This document shows positions 17,849 to 29,117 of a stretch of 60,216 nucleotides of DNA, piece after piece. The stretch is taken from positions 1 to 60,216 of the forward strand of contig JAICYB010000017.1 in NCBI GenBank assembly GCA_025934435.1, in the 5' to 3' direction. Every line of letters starts with the position of its first letter. The first letter of the stretch is position 1. A model generated the notes under the pieces. It did no database searches. It was not told where the DNA came from and saw only the letters and a list, made by a program, of their open reading frames with translations. The stretch comes from Actinomycetes bacterium. Lineage in GTDB: Bacteria > Actinomycetota > JAICYB01. The position numbers and the translations under genes were made by a program.

Positions 17849-18205
17849 TCAGTACGCGCCGAGTTCGCGCAAGCGGTCGTCCGAGATCCCGAAGTGGTGC
17901 GCGATCTCGTGGATCACGGTGTGCCGGACCATCGCCGCGATGGCCGCGTCGTCGTTGCGGCACGCGCGGGTGATCGGCCCGCGGAAGATCGTGATCTTGT
18001 CCGGCATCGCCCACGCGTAGTCGCCGCGCTTCGTCTGCGGCACGCCCTCGTACAACCCGAGGAGCGTGCCCTCCGGGGCGACCTGGTCTGGACGCGGTTC
18101 GTCCTCGACCACGACACCGACGTTGTTGAGACGCGACGTGAATTCGTCGGGAAGCGAGTCGATCGCGTCCGCGACGAGTTGGTCGAATCGCTCAGCGTCG
18201 ATCAC
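17849..18205 (-). CDS. Minimal zincin metallopeptidase-family protein
   Basis: The 118-residue protein ends with VIHEIAHHFGISDDRL, an HExxH zinc site (His99, Glu100, His103) followed by a downstream Asp. Preceding motifs GTLLGLYEGVP, KITIFRGPI and the C-terminal helix arrangement fit the small Zincin_1 (PF06262) metallopeptidase family. Whether these proteins are true proteases is unknown. It is translated from a start that overlaps the upstream thioesterase gene by 14 bp, so the two form an operon on the minus strand. The gene converges on the IlvG-like gene with a 10 bp gap. Confidence 0.85.
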   Translation of the reverse strand: MIDAERFDQLVADAIDSLPDEFTSRLNNVGVVVEDEPRPDQVAPEGTLLGLYEGVPQTKRGDYAWAMPDKITIFRGPITRACRNDDAAIAAMVRHTVIHEIAHHFGISDDRLRELGAY

Positions 18206-18566
18206 GTGCGTTCCGGACGAACCGCTCCCTGTCCACGACCACTCGCGTGTGTGTACCGCGCGCGATCACGCCGGCTTCGTCCGATGCCTCGACGACGAAT
18301 GACAGCGTCTTACCGTCGACGTGCTCGAGCGTGGCCACCGCGCGCACGCGCCTGCCGACGACCGTCGGCGCGAGGTGATCGAGGACGATGCGCGTTCCCA
18401 CCGACGTCAAGGACACATCGAGGTCGAGTGCGGCCACCGCCGCTTCCTCGCAGAGCGCGACGACACGAGGCGTAGCCAGGACGTCGACGTCGCCGGAACG
18501 CACGGACGAAGCCGTATCGGTTTCGGTGACGACGAGCTCGACGGTTGCTTCTGCGCCGGGTTCCAT
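18192..18566 (-). CDS. Hot-dog thioesterase, fluoroacetyl-CoA thioesterase (FlK)-like
   Basis: The 124-residue single hot-dog domain carries the FlK-type pattern: VLATPRVVALCEEAA (Thr32, Glu40), SVGTRIVLDHLAPTVVG (His64) and ASDEAGVIARGTHTRVVVD. The Thr-Glu-His set corresponds in order and approximate spacing to the catalytic triad of FlK. Homologs are widespread in actinobacteria and mostly have unknown acyl-CoA substrates; specificity for fluoroacetyl-CoA should not be assumed. It is divergent to the DUF523 gene with a 24 bp gap and overlaps the zincin gene downstream. Confidence 0.85.
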   Translation of the reverse strand: MEPGAEATVELVVTETDTASSVRSGDVDVLATPRVVALCEEAAVAALDLDVSLTSVGTRIVLDHLAPTVVGRRVRAVATLEHVDGKTLSFVVEASDEAGVIARGTHTRVVVDRERFVRNARDRR

Positions 18567-18578
18567 GCGTCACGAGGA

Positions 18579-18584
18579 TAGGCT
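18579..18584 (+). promoter_or_regulatory. -10 box of the DUF523 gene, leaderless type
   Basis: TAGGCT lies exactly 6 bp before the ATG at 18591 without a Shine-Dalgarno sequence, the same arrangement as before alaS. Confidence 0.45.
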
Positions 18585-18590
18585 CGCTTC

Positions 18591-19037
18591 ATGCGTCGGC
18601 AACTCCCGGCCGAGGGCCGCATCCTCGTCTCCGCCTGCCTGGCTGGTCGAGCGTGCGCCTACGACGGGAGTGCGCGTCCGGACGAAACGATCCTGCGTCT
18701 GGTCGCCGACGGCCGCGCGGTGCTCGTCTGCCCCGAGGAAGAAGGCGGCCTGACAACGCCGAGACCCGCCGCCGAGGTCCAGGCCGACGGACGCGTCCTC
18801 ACGATGGATGGACGAGACGTCTCCGAGGAGTATCGAACAGGTGCCGAGATCGCGGTCGATCGCGCTCGGCAGAACGGGTGCGCGGCCGCCGTCCTCAAGG
18901 CGAGGTCGCCGGCGTGTGGTTGCGGAGCGGTCTACGACGGCACGTTCACACATACGCTGACCGATCGCGACGGCATCACGGCGGCTGCGTTGAAGCGCGC
19001 CGGCGTTGAGATATTCACCGACGAGGACGTTTTCTGA
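18591..19037 (+). CDS. DUF523 family protein
   Basis: The 148-residue protein shows the DUF523 order of motifs: ILVSACLAGRACAYDG, VCPEEEGGLTTPR, the GRDVSEEYRTGAEIA segment, AVLKARSPACGCG and AVYDGTFTHTLTDRDGIT. The four or five conserved cysteines suggest a metal or thiol role, and homologs are sometimes fused to other domains, but the function is unknown. The frame overlaps only the long upstream extension of the aquaporin frame, not its likely start. Confidence 0.85.
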   Translation: MRRQLPAEGRILVSACLAGRACAYDGSARPDETILRLVADGRAVLVCPEEEGGLTTPRPAAEVQADGRVLTMDGRDVSEEYRTGAEIAVDRARQNGCAAAVLKARSPACGCGAVYDGTFTHTLTDRDGITAAALKRAGVEIFTDEDVF

Positions 19038-19050
19038 TAGACGGTTAAGC

Positions 19051-19875
19051 ATGTCACCAAACATCAGGCGCTGGATCGCGGAGCTCATCGGCACCTACGG
19101 ATTCGTCACGATCGGTGCCGGAGCCGGGATCCTCGCCGGTTCGAAGATCAGCGACGGCGGACTGCTCGGCGTCGCGATCGCGAACGGTGTGGGTCTGGCG
19201 GTGATGATCACGGCCTTCATGGCAGTTTCCGGTGGCCACCTCAACCCGGCGGTCACGCTTTCGGCGTGGATCGGCCGCAAGATCGAAGCGCTGGATGCGG
19301 TCGGCTATGTCGCCGCGCAACTCCTCGGTGCGCTGGGCGCGGCCGTCACGCTTCGCGTGATCTTCACCGACGCCGTCTGGCGCACGGCAACGCTCGGGGC
19401 GCCGCAACTGGCGCAAGGCGTGTCGGCTGGACGTGGTCTGCTCGTCGAAGCGGTCTTCACCTTCTTCCTTCTGATCGTCATCTGGGGAACCGCGATCGAC
19501 GACCGCGCGCCATCCGTCGGAGGTCTCTTCATCGGCCTGACCGTCGTCGTGGGCGTTCTCGCCATCGGTCCGCTGACCGGGGGTGCGTTCAACCCGGCGC
19601 GCTACCTCGGTCCGGCCGCGATCGCCGGCCAGCTCCACGACTGGTGGGTCTACTTCGTCGGTCCCGGTATCGGCGGAGCCGTCGCCGGTGTGATCTATCC
19701 GACGCTGTTCATGGGTGGCTTCCCGTGGTCTCGTCCGGCGCCGGAACCTGTTCCCGTTCCACCGCCACCCGCGAGTCCGGACGAAGAAGGCGAGCCGCGT
19801 CCAGGCCCGGAGCCGCGCGCGGCTCGCAAACCGGCCGTCCGCAAGAAGGCCGCTCCGCGCCGCCCGGCGCGTTAG
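19051..19875 (+). CDS. Aquaporin / MIP-family channel
   Basis: The 274-residue protein has six hydrophobic segments and the two half-helix motifs GGHLNPAVT and GGAFNPARYLGPA, the NPA boxes of the major intrinsic protein family. Length up to the last membrane helix fits bacterial AqpZ-like channels. A basic, proline-rich tail of about 45 residues follows (ending ARKPAVRKKAAPRRPAR), reminiscent of disordered actinobacterial tails. Water versus glycerol selectivity cannot be decided. The ATG at 19051 is preferred over the frame's first ATG at 19006 because the latter lies inside the DUF523 gene and would add non-family residues. Confidence 0.9.
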   Translation: MSPNIRRWIAELIGTYGFVTIGAGAGILAGSKISDGGLLGVAIANGVGLAVMITAFMAVSGGHLNPAVTLSAWIGRKIEALDAVGYVAAQLLGALGAAVTLRVIFTDAVWRTATLGAPQLAQGVSAGRGLLVEAVFTFFLLIVIWGTAIDDRAPSVGGLFIGLTVVVGVLAIGPLTGGAFNPARYLGPAAIAGQLHDWWVYFVGPGIGGAVAGVIYPTLFMGGFPWSRPAPEPVPVPPPPASPDEEGEPRPGPEPRAARKPAVRKKAAPRRPAR

Positions 19876-19891
19876 CCGAGCGGGCCACCGT

Positions 19892-19897
19892 TAGGCT
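19892..19897 (+). promoter_or_regulatory. -10 box of alaS, leaderless type
   Basis: TAGGCT is 6 bp upstream of the alaS ATG and no Shine-Dalgarno is present. Confidence 0.45.
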
Positions 19898-19903
19898 TTC
19901 GGC

Positions 19904-22491
<2,588 letters not shown>

Positions 22492-22492
<1 letters not shown>

Positions 22493-22887
22493 TGCCGCGT
22501 GTGCTCGCGATCGACCTCGGGGCCGCGCGCATCGGACTCGCTGTGTCCGACCCCGAAGGTCTCGTCGCGCAACCCCTCGACGTCATCGCGAACGATGATT
22601 CCGCGCTCGAGACGCTTGCCGCTATGGACACCGATGAATTCGTCGTCGGTCTACCCATCCGCATGAACGGGACGCGCGGCCCGGAGGCCGACGCCGCCGA
22701 AGCGTTCGCGACGAAGCTGCGCGACCGCAGCGGCAAGAGCGTGACGCTCTGGGACGAACGGCTTTCGACCGTCGAGGCCGAGCGGACGATGCGCTCCGGC
22801 GGCAGGAACGCGAGACAGCAGCGAGGTCGCGTCGACAAGGTCGCGGCGGCCGTCTTCCTCCAGTCGTTCCTGGAGTCTCGGCGATGA
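22492..22887 (+). CDS. ruvX: Putative pre-16S rRNA nuclease RuvX/YqgF
   Basis: 131-residue RNase H-fold protein with LAIDLGAARIGLAVSD at the N-terminus, the VGLPIRMNGTRGPEA strand-turn, LWDERLSTVEAE, and a C-terminal DKVAAAVFLQSFLE. These are the YqgF signatures, with the acidic residues of the nuclease site kept. The family finishes the 5' end of 16S rRNA. The alaS-yqgF-mltG order is widely conserved. Overlaps alaS by 1 bp and mltG by 4 bp. Confidence 0.93.
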
Positions 22888-23870
22888 AGAAGGTGCTGGC
22901 CGTCGCGATCGCGGTGATCGTCCTCGCCGTCGGGGCGGTGGGTTACGCGGTGCTCCGCGATCCGCCGAAAGGTGACCCCGTTTCCGTCGTCGTGCCCCAG
23001 GGTGCGACCACCGTCGCGGTTGCCGACCTGTTGACGACTGAAGGTGTGATCGGCGATCAGCTCGCGTTCAGGATCTTGTCCAAGCTGCGCGGACTCGACG
23101 GCAAGATCGAAGCGGGTCGCTACGACATGTGGAAACACATGGGCGTGCGTGCGGCGCTCGACGTGCTCGCGAAGCCGCCGGTAGAGAAAGGCGTCGCGGT
23201 CACGATCCCGCCGGGCTTCACCCTCGATCAGATCGCCGACCGGATCGCCGCGCATACGAAGATCACGAAGGCCGCGTTCCTCGCTGCCGCGACGAACACT
23301 TCACTCCCATCCGTGCTGGGCGGGGCGAAGGCATCGACGCTCGAAGGCGTCCTCTTTCCGGAGACGTACGTCATCAGCGACACAGAGACGGCCGCTGCCG
23401 TCGTCGGACGGATCGAGAAGGAGTTCGACGCCAAGACGGCCTCGCTCGATTGGTCGCAGGCGACGAGACTTGCGATCTCGCGCTACCAGGTCGTGATCGT
23501 GGCCTCCCTCATCGAACGCGAGGCGAAAGTGCCGGAGGATCGTCCGAAGGTCGCCGCGGTGATCTACAACCGGTTGCGCAAGCACATGCGCTTGCAGATC
23601 GACGCGACCGCGATCTACGGGATCCCGCACAAAGTGCCGACGCTCGCCGACCTGCGGCGTCCGTCGCCGTACAACACCTACCTCATCGACGGACTCCCGC
23701 CGACGCCGATCGCGAGCCCCGGACTTTCCGCGATCGACGCCGCGGTGCACCCGGCCTCGATCGACGCGCTGTACTACGTCGTGTGTGAACCGTCCGGGCA
23801 AAGCTGTTTCACGAACTCGGCGACGGAGTTCGAGAAGCTGAAGGCGCGGCGTCCGGCGGGGACGCACTGA
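22884..23870 (+). CDS. mltG: Endolytic murein transglycosylase MltG
   Basis: The 328-residue protein has an N-terminal membrane anchor (residues about 4-24), a LysM-like region and the YceG catalytic domain: LEGVLFPETY, VIVASLIEREAKVPEDRP (catalytic Glu), VAAVIYNRLRKHMRLQIDATAIYG and LPPTPIASPGLSAIDAAVHP. MltG cleaves nascent glycan strands and sets their length. Overlaps of 4 bp with ruvX and 1 bp with aroE indicate one coupled operon. Confidence 0.95.
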   Translation: MKKVLAVAIAVIVLAVGAVGYAVLRDPPKGDPVSVVVPQGATTVAVADLLTTEGVIGDQLAFRILSKLRGLDGKIEAGRYDMWKHMGVRAALDVLAKPPVEKGVAVTIPPGFTLDQIADRIAAHTKITKAAFLAAATNTSLPSVLGGAKASTLEGVLFPETYVISDTETAAAVVGRIEKEFDAKTASLDWSQATRLAISRYQVVIVASLIEREAKVPEDRPKVAAVIYNRLRKHMRLQIDATAIYGIPHKVPTLADLRRPSPYNTYLIDGLPPTPIASPGLSAIDAAVHPASIDALYYVVCEPSGQSCFTNSATEFEKLKARRPAGTH

Positions 23871-24706
23871 TGGACGCCGCGACGAAGCTCTGCGGCGTCG
23901 TCGGCCATCCCGTCGCGCACTCGCTGTCGCCGGCGATCCACAACGCGGCGCTGCGTCACGACAAACGCAACGCGGTCTACCTCGCCTTCGACGTGCTGCC
24001 CGACGAGTTCGCCACCTTCGTCGACGGGATGCGCGCGGCGGGAGCCGTCGGTCTGAACGTGACGATCCCGCACAAGCGCGCGGCCGCCGAAGTGTGCGAC
24101 GTCCTCGACGAGCAGGCGCACCAGGTCGGCGCGGTCAACACGATCGTGTTCACCGACGGCAAGGCGTCCGGGCACAACACCGACGTCGCGGGTGTCACGG
24201 CGGCCGTGAAGGAGATCGGGCCGATCGAGCCCGACGCGACGGCGCTCGTCATCGGCGCCGGCGGAGCGGGACGAGCCGCCGCGTGGGCGCTTGCCGCGAT
24301 GGTGAAGGAAGTGTGGGTCGCGAATCGGACGGCGGCGCGCGCGGAGAAGCTCCGCTCCTCGATCGGCCGGACGGCGAAGGTCATCCCGTGGCGCGAGGTG
24401 CCGACCGCGGCCGCGAGCGTCGACGTGATCGTTCACGCCACGTCCGTCGGACTCGAGGGCGACGAAGCGATCCTCGGCCCCTACGAGCTGCAGAAAGCGA
24501 AGCGGTGCGGCGTCCTGCTCGACCTCGTCTACGGTCCGGACGAAACACCGCTGGTCCGTGAGGCACGCCGCGTCGGGATCGCGTCCGCGGACGGTTTGAT
24601 GATGCTCGTGCACCAGGCCGCGGCCGCCTACGAGCTCTTCTGGGGGAGCCCGGCGCCGGCCGCGGTCATGCGCCGTGCGGCTGCCGGTATGGCCCGTCCG
24701 GGCTGA
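23870..24706 (+). CDS. aroE: Shikimate dehydrogenase
   Basis: 278-residue NADP-dependent enzyme that reduces 3-dehydroshikimate. Visible are GHPVAHSLSPAIHNAA (substrate Ser), NVTIPHKRAA (catalytic Lys), GHNTDVAG, the nucleotide loop IGAGGAGRAAAWAL with VANRTAARAEKL, and the C-terminal ADGLMMLVHQAA. It is separated from the other aro genes (36458-39534) by the pilus cluster. Start overlaps mltG by 1 bp. Confidence 0.96.
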   Translation: MDAATKLCGVVGHPVAHSLSPAIHNAALRHDKRNAVYLAFDVLPDEFATFVDGMRAAGAVGLNVTIPHKRAAAEVCDVLDEQAHQVGAVNTIVFTDGKASGHNTDVAGVTAAVKEIGPIEPDATALVIGAGGAGRAAAWALAAMVKEVWVANRTAARAEKLRSSIGRTAKVIPWREVPTAAASVDVIVHATSVGLEGDEAILGPYELQKAKRCGVLLDLVYGPDETPLVREARRVGIASADGLMMLVHQAAAAYELFWGSPAPAAVMRRAAAGMARPG

Positions 24707-24761
24707 CCCCCTCAAACGCGCTGCTCCGGGGCCGACTCCCGAGCAGATACGCGGAGGTTCC

Positions 24762-26360
24762 ATGCCTAAGATCGAAGCGCGACGGACGCGGCGAGCCGAC
24801 TCGGATAGTCGGGGCGCCGACCCGAAAGAGAGTGTCAGGCGACTCGGCCTTATCGCCGAGCGCCTCGGATACCGGTTCTCCGACGACCTGTCGGAGTACC
24901 CGATCGACCCCGCTGCATGGGAGCTGGTTCCGACGAGCCTCATCAAGCGGCACCACGCCGTTCCCCTCGGGTTCGACGACAAGACGCTGATCGTTGCCGT
25001 TTCCGACCCGGCGAACATCATCGCCCTGGACGACTTCCGAGCCACGACCGGACGCCACCTGGACGTCGTCGTCGCCCCGCCCGAAGAGGTCGACAACCTC
25101 ATCACGCGCTTCGATCGACTCGACCGTTCGGCTGAGCACCTGCTCGAAGAGGCCGCTTCGCACGAAGAGGAAGAGGACGACGAGGAATTCAGCGCGGCGG
25201 ACGCACCGATCGTCAGGGCGATCAACCGGATCATCTCGCGCGCCGTCCAGCAGGGCGCGTCCGACATACACATCGAGCCGCAGCAGAAGGACGTCCGCAT
25301 CCGGTTCCGCATCGACGGCGTCCTCACCGAGACCATGCGGACGAAGCGCTCGCTGCACAGCGGGATGATTTCGCGGCTCAAGGTCATGACCGAACTCGAC
25401 ATCTCGGAGAAGCGCGTTCCGCAAGACGGACGCGTCACCGTGACCGTCGACAACCGTCCCGTCGACCTCCGCGTCGCGACTCTGCCCACGAGCTGGGGAG
25501 AGAAGGTCGTGCTCCGGATCCTCGACAGCTCGTCGGGCGTCCGCGCCCTCGAGGAGATCGGTTTCGACGAGGACATCATGAAGCTCTACCAGGGCTCCAT
25601 CACACGTCCGCACGGCGCGGTGCTCATCACAGGGCCGACGGGCTCGGGGAAGAGCACGACGCTCTACGCGACGCTCGAACGGATCAACTCACCGGCGCAG
25701 AACATCATCACCGTCGAGGATCCGGTCGAGGCGCGGATCGCGGGCATCAACCAGGTGAACGTCAACCCCAAGGCGGGACTCACGTTCGCCGGCGCGCTCC
25801 GCTCGATCCTGCGTTCCGACCCGGACATCGTCATGGTCGGTGAGATGCGAGACCACGAGACCGCGACGATCGGCGTCGAGGCCGCGCTCACCGGGCACCT
25901 CGTGTTCTCGACGCTCCACACTAACGACGCCGCGTCCGCGATGACGCGCCTCGTCGAGATGGGCGTGGAGCCGTTCCTCGTCGCCTCGGCTCTCGAGTGC
26001 GTCGTCGCGCAACGACTCGCACGGCGACTCTGCCCGAAGTGCGCCGAGGCCTACGAGCCGTCGCTCGAGATGCTCGAGCAGAACGGCCTCCCCTCCGCCG
26101 GGGGCAAGGCGATACCGATCCTGTACAGAGCGGTCGGTTGCGGTGCATGCTCGGGGTCGGGATACAAGGGCCGGATCGCCCTCGTGGAGGTACTCAAGGT
26201 CTCAGATGAGATCCGAAGGCTCACGGTCGAGCGCTATCCAGCCGAAGACATCAAGAAGTACGCGATCGCCGAGGGCATGCGAACCCTCCGGGAGGATGGG
26301 ATGAGGAAGGCACTCGCCGGAGTCACGAGCATCGAGGAGGTACTCCGTGTCGTCGTCTAA
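24762..26360 (+). CDS. pilB: Type IV pilus assembly ATPase PilB
   Basis: 532-residue GspE/PilB ATPase that powers pilin polymerisation. Domain order: MshEN-like N-terminal domain (about 22-130), acidic linker, then the ATPase core with SDIHIEPQQKDVRIRFRIDG, Walker A GPTGSGKST (about 291-299), the Asp box with ITVEDPVE, Walker B region DPDIVMVGEMRDHET and the His box HLVFSTLHTNDA. A tetracysteine zinc motif (CPKC...CGAC) is present, as expected for PilB. The ATG at 24762 is preferred over the open frame's earlier start because GGAGG lies just upstream and it clears the aroE stop. Confidence 0.95.
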   Translation: MPKIEARRTRRADSDSRGADPKESVRRLGLIAERLGYRFSDDLSEYPIDPAAWELVPTSLIKRHHAVPLGFDDKTLIVAVSDPANIIALDDFRATTGRHLDVVVAPPEEVDNLITRFDRLDRSAEHLLEEAASHEEEEDDEEFSAADAPIVRAINRIISRAVQQGASDIHIEPQQKDVRIRFRIDGVLTETMRTKRSLHSGMISRLKVMTELDISEKRVPQDGRVTVTVDNRPVDLRVATLPTSWGEKVVLRILDSSSGVRALEEIGFDEDIMKLYQGSITRPHGAVLITGPTGSGKSTTLYATLERINSPAQNIITVEDPVEARIAGINQVNVNPKAGLTFAGALRSILRSDPDIVMVGEMRDHETATIGVEAALTGHLVFSTLHTNDAASAMTRLVEMGVEPFLVASALECVVAQRLARRLCPKCAEAYEPSLEMLEQNGLPSAGGKAIPILYRAVGCGACSGSGYKGRIALVEVLKVSDEIRRLTVERYPAEDIKKYAIAEGMRTLREDGMRKALAGVTSIEEVLRVVV

Positions 26361-27783
26361 GTCGGGACCAGGTGCTGCCGGCGTCCGCAAGGTTGAACTG
26401 AACGCAGCAGTACTCGATCCGCTCGCTTCCGCGACGCTCGAAGGTGACGTTGCCCGCCGGCACCTGGTCATGCCGATGTCGTTCGAGGGCGACCGACTGA
26501 TCCTCGCGATGGTCGACCCCGAAGACGCCGAAGCGCTCAACGACGTCGCGGCGCTCACCGGGACGATCGTCGAGCCGGTACTCGCGACGAAGGCGCAGAT
26601 CGCGAAAGCCATCCTCGCCGTCTACGGCGACGGCGCCGCCGACGCGTCGACACAGAAGGGGAGCGGCCGCGTCGGACTCGACCTCGGCGACAAGCCGATG
26701 CTCGACCTGCACGAGGTTCTCGAGATGGTGCTCGAGAACGACGCGTCCGACCTTCACCTCACGAACGGCCTTCCGCCGACGCTCCGCATCGACGGTGAGC
26801 TCATGCCGATCGAAGGCTACGCGCCGCTCGAACCCGAAGAACTCCAGCGTGTTGCGTACGGGATGCTCACGCAGAAGCAGCGCGAACAGTTCGAAGAGAA
26901 CCTCGAGCTCGACTTCTCGTACTCACTGCCCGGCAAGGCTCGCTTCCGTGTGAACCTCTACCAGCAGCGGGGCGCGGTCGGAGCGGCCTTCCGTCTCGTT
27001 CCGTTCGCGATCCGTAGCGTCGACGACCTCGGCTTGCCGGACATCATCGAGCAGTTCGCACGCATCCCGCGCGGCCTCGTCGTCGTCACCGGTCCGACCG
27101 GTTCCGGTAAGTCGACGACGCTCGCGGCACTTGTCGACGTGATCAACCGCGAGCGTCCCGTCCACATCATGACGATCGAGGACCCGATCGAGTTCCTGCA
27201 CCCGCACCGCATGGCCGTCGTCAACCAGCGCGAAGTCGGTGCGGACACGCACGCCTTCGCCAACGCGCTCAAGCACGTCCTCCGTCAAGACCCTGACGTG
27301 ATCCTGGTCGGGGAGATGCGGGACATCGAGACGATGCAGATGGCCGTTACCGCAGCGGAAACCGGCCACTTGGTCTTCGCCACCCTGCACACGCAGGACG
27401 CCGCCCAGACGGTCGACCGGATCATCGACGCTTTCCCGCCCGGACAGCAGCAGCAGATCCGCGTCCAGTTGGCGCTGTCACTCCAGGGTGTCGTCGCCCA
27501 GCAGCTCCTTCCGCTCGCGAACGGTGCGGGGCGCGCTGTTGCGGCCGAGATCATGATGGTGACACCGGCCGTGAGGAACCTTATCCGTGAAGGGAAGACC
27601 CACCAGCTCTACTCGGTGATGCAGGCCGGCGCGCAGTTCGGTATGCAAACGATGGACGCAGCGCTCGCGGCCCTTGTGAACGAAGGCGTCGTAACCTTCG
27701 AGGCGGCCAAGGAACGCTGCCACAACGCGGACGAGTTCGTGCGCCTCGCGGGTGCACGCGGGAGCGTGAGAAGCATTGGGTGA
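26347..27783 (+). CDS. pilT: Type IV pilus retraction ATPase PilT with extra N-terminal domain
   Basis: The 478-residue product contains a standard PilT from about residue 118 on: LDLHEVLEMVLENDASDLHL, Walker A GPTGSGKS (about 249-256), IEDPIEFLHPH, DPDVILVGEMRDIETM, HLVFATLHTQDA and AVRNLIREGKTHQL, a variant of the AIRNLIRE motif needed for retraction. The first about 100 residues (EGDVARRHLVMPMSFEGDRLILAMVD...) resemble the MshEN/T2SSE N-terminal domain of PilB-type ATPases; typical PilT is only about 350-370 residues. The GTG start overlaps pilB by 14 bp. The extra domain may couple retraction to a ligand or partner. Confidence 0.92.
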   Translation: MSSSKSGPGAAGVRKVELNAAVLDPLASATLEGDVARRHLVMPMSFEGDRLILAMVDPEDAEALNDVAALTGTIVEPVLATKAQIAKAILAVYGDGAADASTQKGSGRVGLDLGDKPMLDLHEVLEMVLENDASDLHLTNGLPPTLRIDGELMPIEGYAPLEPEELQRVAYGMLTQKQREQFEENLELDFSYSLPGKARFRVNLYQQRGAVGAAFRLVPFAIRSVDDLGLPDIIEQFARIPRGLVVVTGPTGSGKSTTLAALVDVINRERPVHIMTIEDPIEFLHPHRMAVVNQREVGADTHAFANALKHVLRQDPDVILVGEMRDIETMQMAVTAAETGHLVFATLHTQDAAQTVDRIIDAFPPGQQQQIRVQLALSLQGVVAQQLLPLANGAGRAVAAEIMMVTPAVRNLIREGKTHQLYSVMQAGAQFGMQTMDAALAALVNEGVVTFEAAKERCHNADEFVRLAGARGSVRSIG

Positions 27784-28993
27784 GTTCAAGTACCGCGCGC
27801 TCGACAACAAGGGTTCGTCCAGGGTCGGCGTTCTCGACGCCGACAGCGAAGGTGCAGCGATCGCGCGTCTGCGCGAAGAAGGCTGGGTCCCGCTCGAGAT
27901 CAACTCGACGAAGAAGCGCGGCCTCAGCATGGATCTCAAGATCCCGGGGCTCTCCGATCGCATCAATCTGAAGGACGTCGCGGTCTCTTCGCGGCAGCTC
28001 TCGACGATGATCGACGCGGGTCTTCCGTTGATGCGCGCTCTCTCTGTTCTCAATGAACAGACGGAGAACAAAGCTCTTGCGAAGACCTGGGACGCGGTTC
28101 GAGCGGACGTGCAAGCCGGTTCGTCCTTCTCCGCCGCGCTCGCGAAACACCCGAAGGCGTTCAACACGCTTTACGTCGCGGTCGTCCGAGCCGGTGAAGC
28201 CGGCGGTGCGCTCGATTCCGTTCTTCTTCGTTTGGCCGACACGCTCGAGAAGCAAGTCGCCCTGCGGAACAAGATCCGATCGGCGATGACCTACCCGATC
28301 ATGGTCGGCGCGATGGTGTTCCTGCTGACGAGCGCGATCCTTCTCTTCATCGTTCCGACCTTCAAGAGCATCTACAGCGACCTCGGCGGGGAATTGCCCG
28401 CACCGACACGCGCGCTGCTCGCGATCAGCGCCGCGCTCAAGAAGTTCTTCCCTCTGTTCATCCTCGCGTTCGGTGTACTCGTCTACCTCGGTCGGCGGTA
28501 CATCAACACGGACGCCGGCCGGCGCCAGTGGGACCAGATGAAGCTCAAGGTGCCGGTCTTCGGGGAGCTCTTCCGCAAGGTCGCGATGAGCCGAATGTCG
28601 CGAACCCTCGGCACCCTGATGCGCTCGGGCGTGCCCGTGCTCCAAGCCCTCGAGATCACCAAGGAGACGGTCGGGAACCGCATCGTCGAAGAAGCCGTCG
28701 AAGACGTGGAATCCGCGGTCCGGCAAGGCGAGAGCCTCGCGAAGCCCCTCCTCAAGCACAAGGTCGTCCCGGCGATGGTCACGCAGATGCTGGCCGTCGG
28801 AGAGGAGACCGGCGCCGTCGACACGATGCTCGAGAAGGTGGCGAACTTCTACGATGCCGAGGTCGACGCGACCGTCGACGCGCTCGCTTCGTTGATCGAG
28901 CCGCTGCTCATCGTCATCATGGGCGCGGTGGTCGGCGGGATCTTGATCTCGCTCTACCTGCCGATGTTCAAAGTCATCGACCTGATCAAGTAG
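27776..28993 (+). CDS. pilC: Type IV pilus inner-membrane platform protein PilC
   Basis: 405-residue GspF/PilC family protein that forms the platform driven by PilB and PilT. Two duplicated cytoplasmic domains (LKDVAVSSRQLSTMIDAGLPLMRAL and ELFRKVAMSRMSRTLGTLMRSGVPVLQAL) are separated by membrane helices, with a final helix (PLLIVIMGAVVGGILISLYLP). Starts at a TTG that overlaps pilT by 8 bp. The 124 bp to pilA contains no gene and no regulatory element I can name. Confidence 0.95.
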   Translation: MGEFKYRALDNKGSSRVGVLDADSEGAAIARLREEGWVPLEINSTKKRGLSMDLKIPGLSDRINLKDVAVSSRQLSTMIDAGLPLMRALSVLNEQTENKALAKTWDAVRADVQAGSSFSAALAKHPKAFNTLYVAVVRAGEAGGALDSVLLRLADTLEKQVALRNKIRSAMTYPIMVGAMVFLLTSAILLFIVPTFKSIYSDLGGELPAPTRALLAISAALKKFFPLFILAFGVLVYLGRRYINTDAGRRQWDQMKLKVPVFGELFRKVAMSRMSRTLGTLMRSGVPVLQALEITKETVGNRIVEEAVEDVESAVRQGESLAKPLLKHKVVPAMVTQMLAVGEETGAVDTMLEKVANFYDAEVDATVDALASLIEPLLIVIMGAVVGGILISLYLPMFKVIDLIK

Positions 28994-29117
28994 GTAGTCC
29001 TGCGGATGAGCCCGAAGTCACCCATATGGATGATTTAAGGGGGGACGTCCCAGGGACGATAGTTGTTGCAGGCGGGGATGGTTACCGCCGAGTCCACGAC
29101 GGGAGGAGGTGGAAACA

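Noticed and set aside
23774..25579. Long antisense ORF of about 600 codons opposite mltG, aroE and pilB
   Set aside because: It is a GC-rich shadow frame across three confidently assigned genes, with low-complexity Arg/Ser-rich translation.
28994..29117. c-di-GMP riboswitch upstream of pilA
   Set aside because: I looked for GEMM-type conserved segments and did not find them; only a short GGGACGTCCC palindrome is present.
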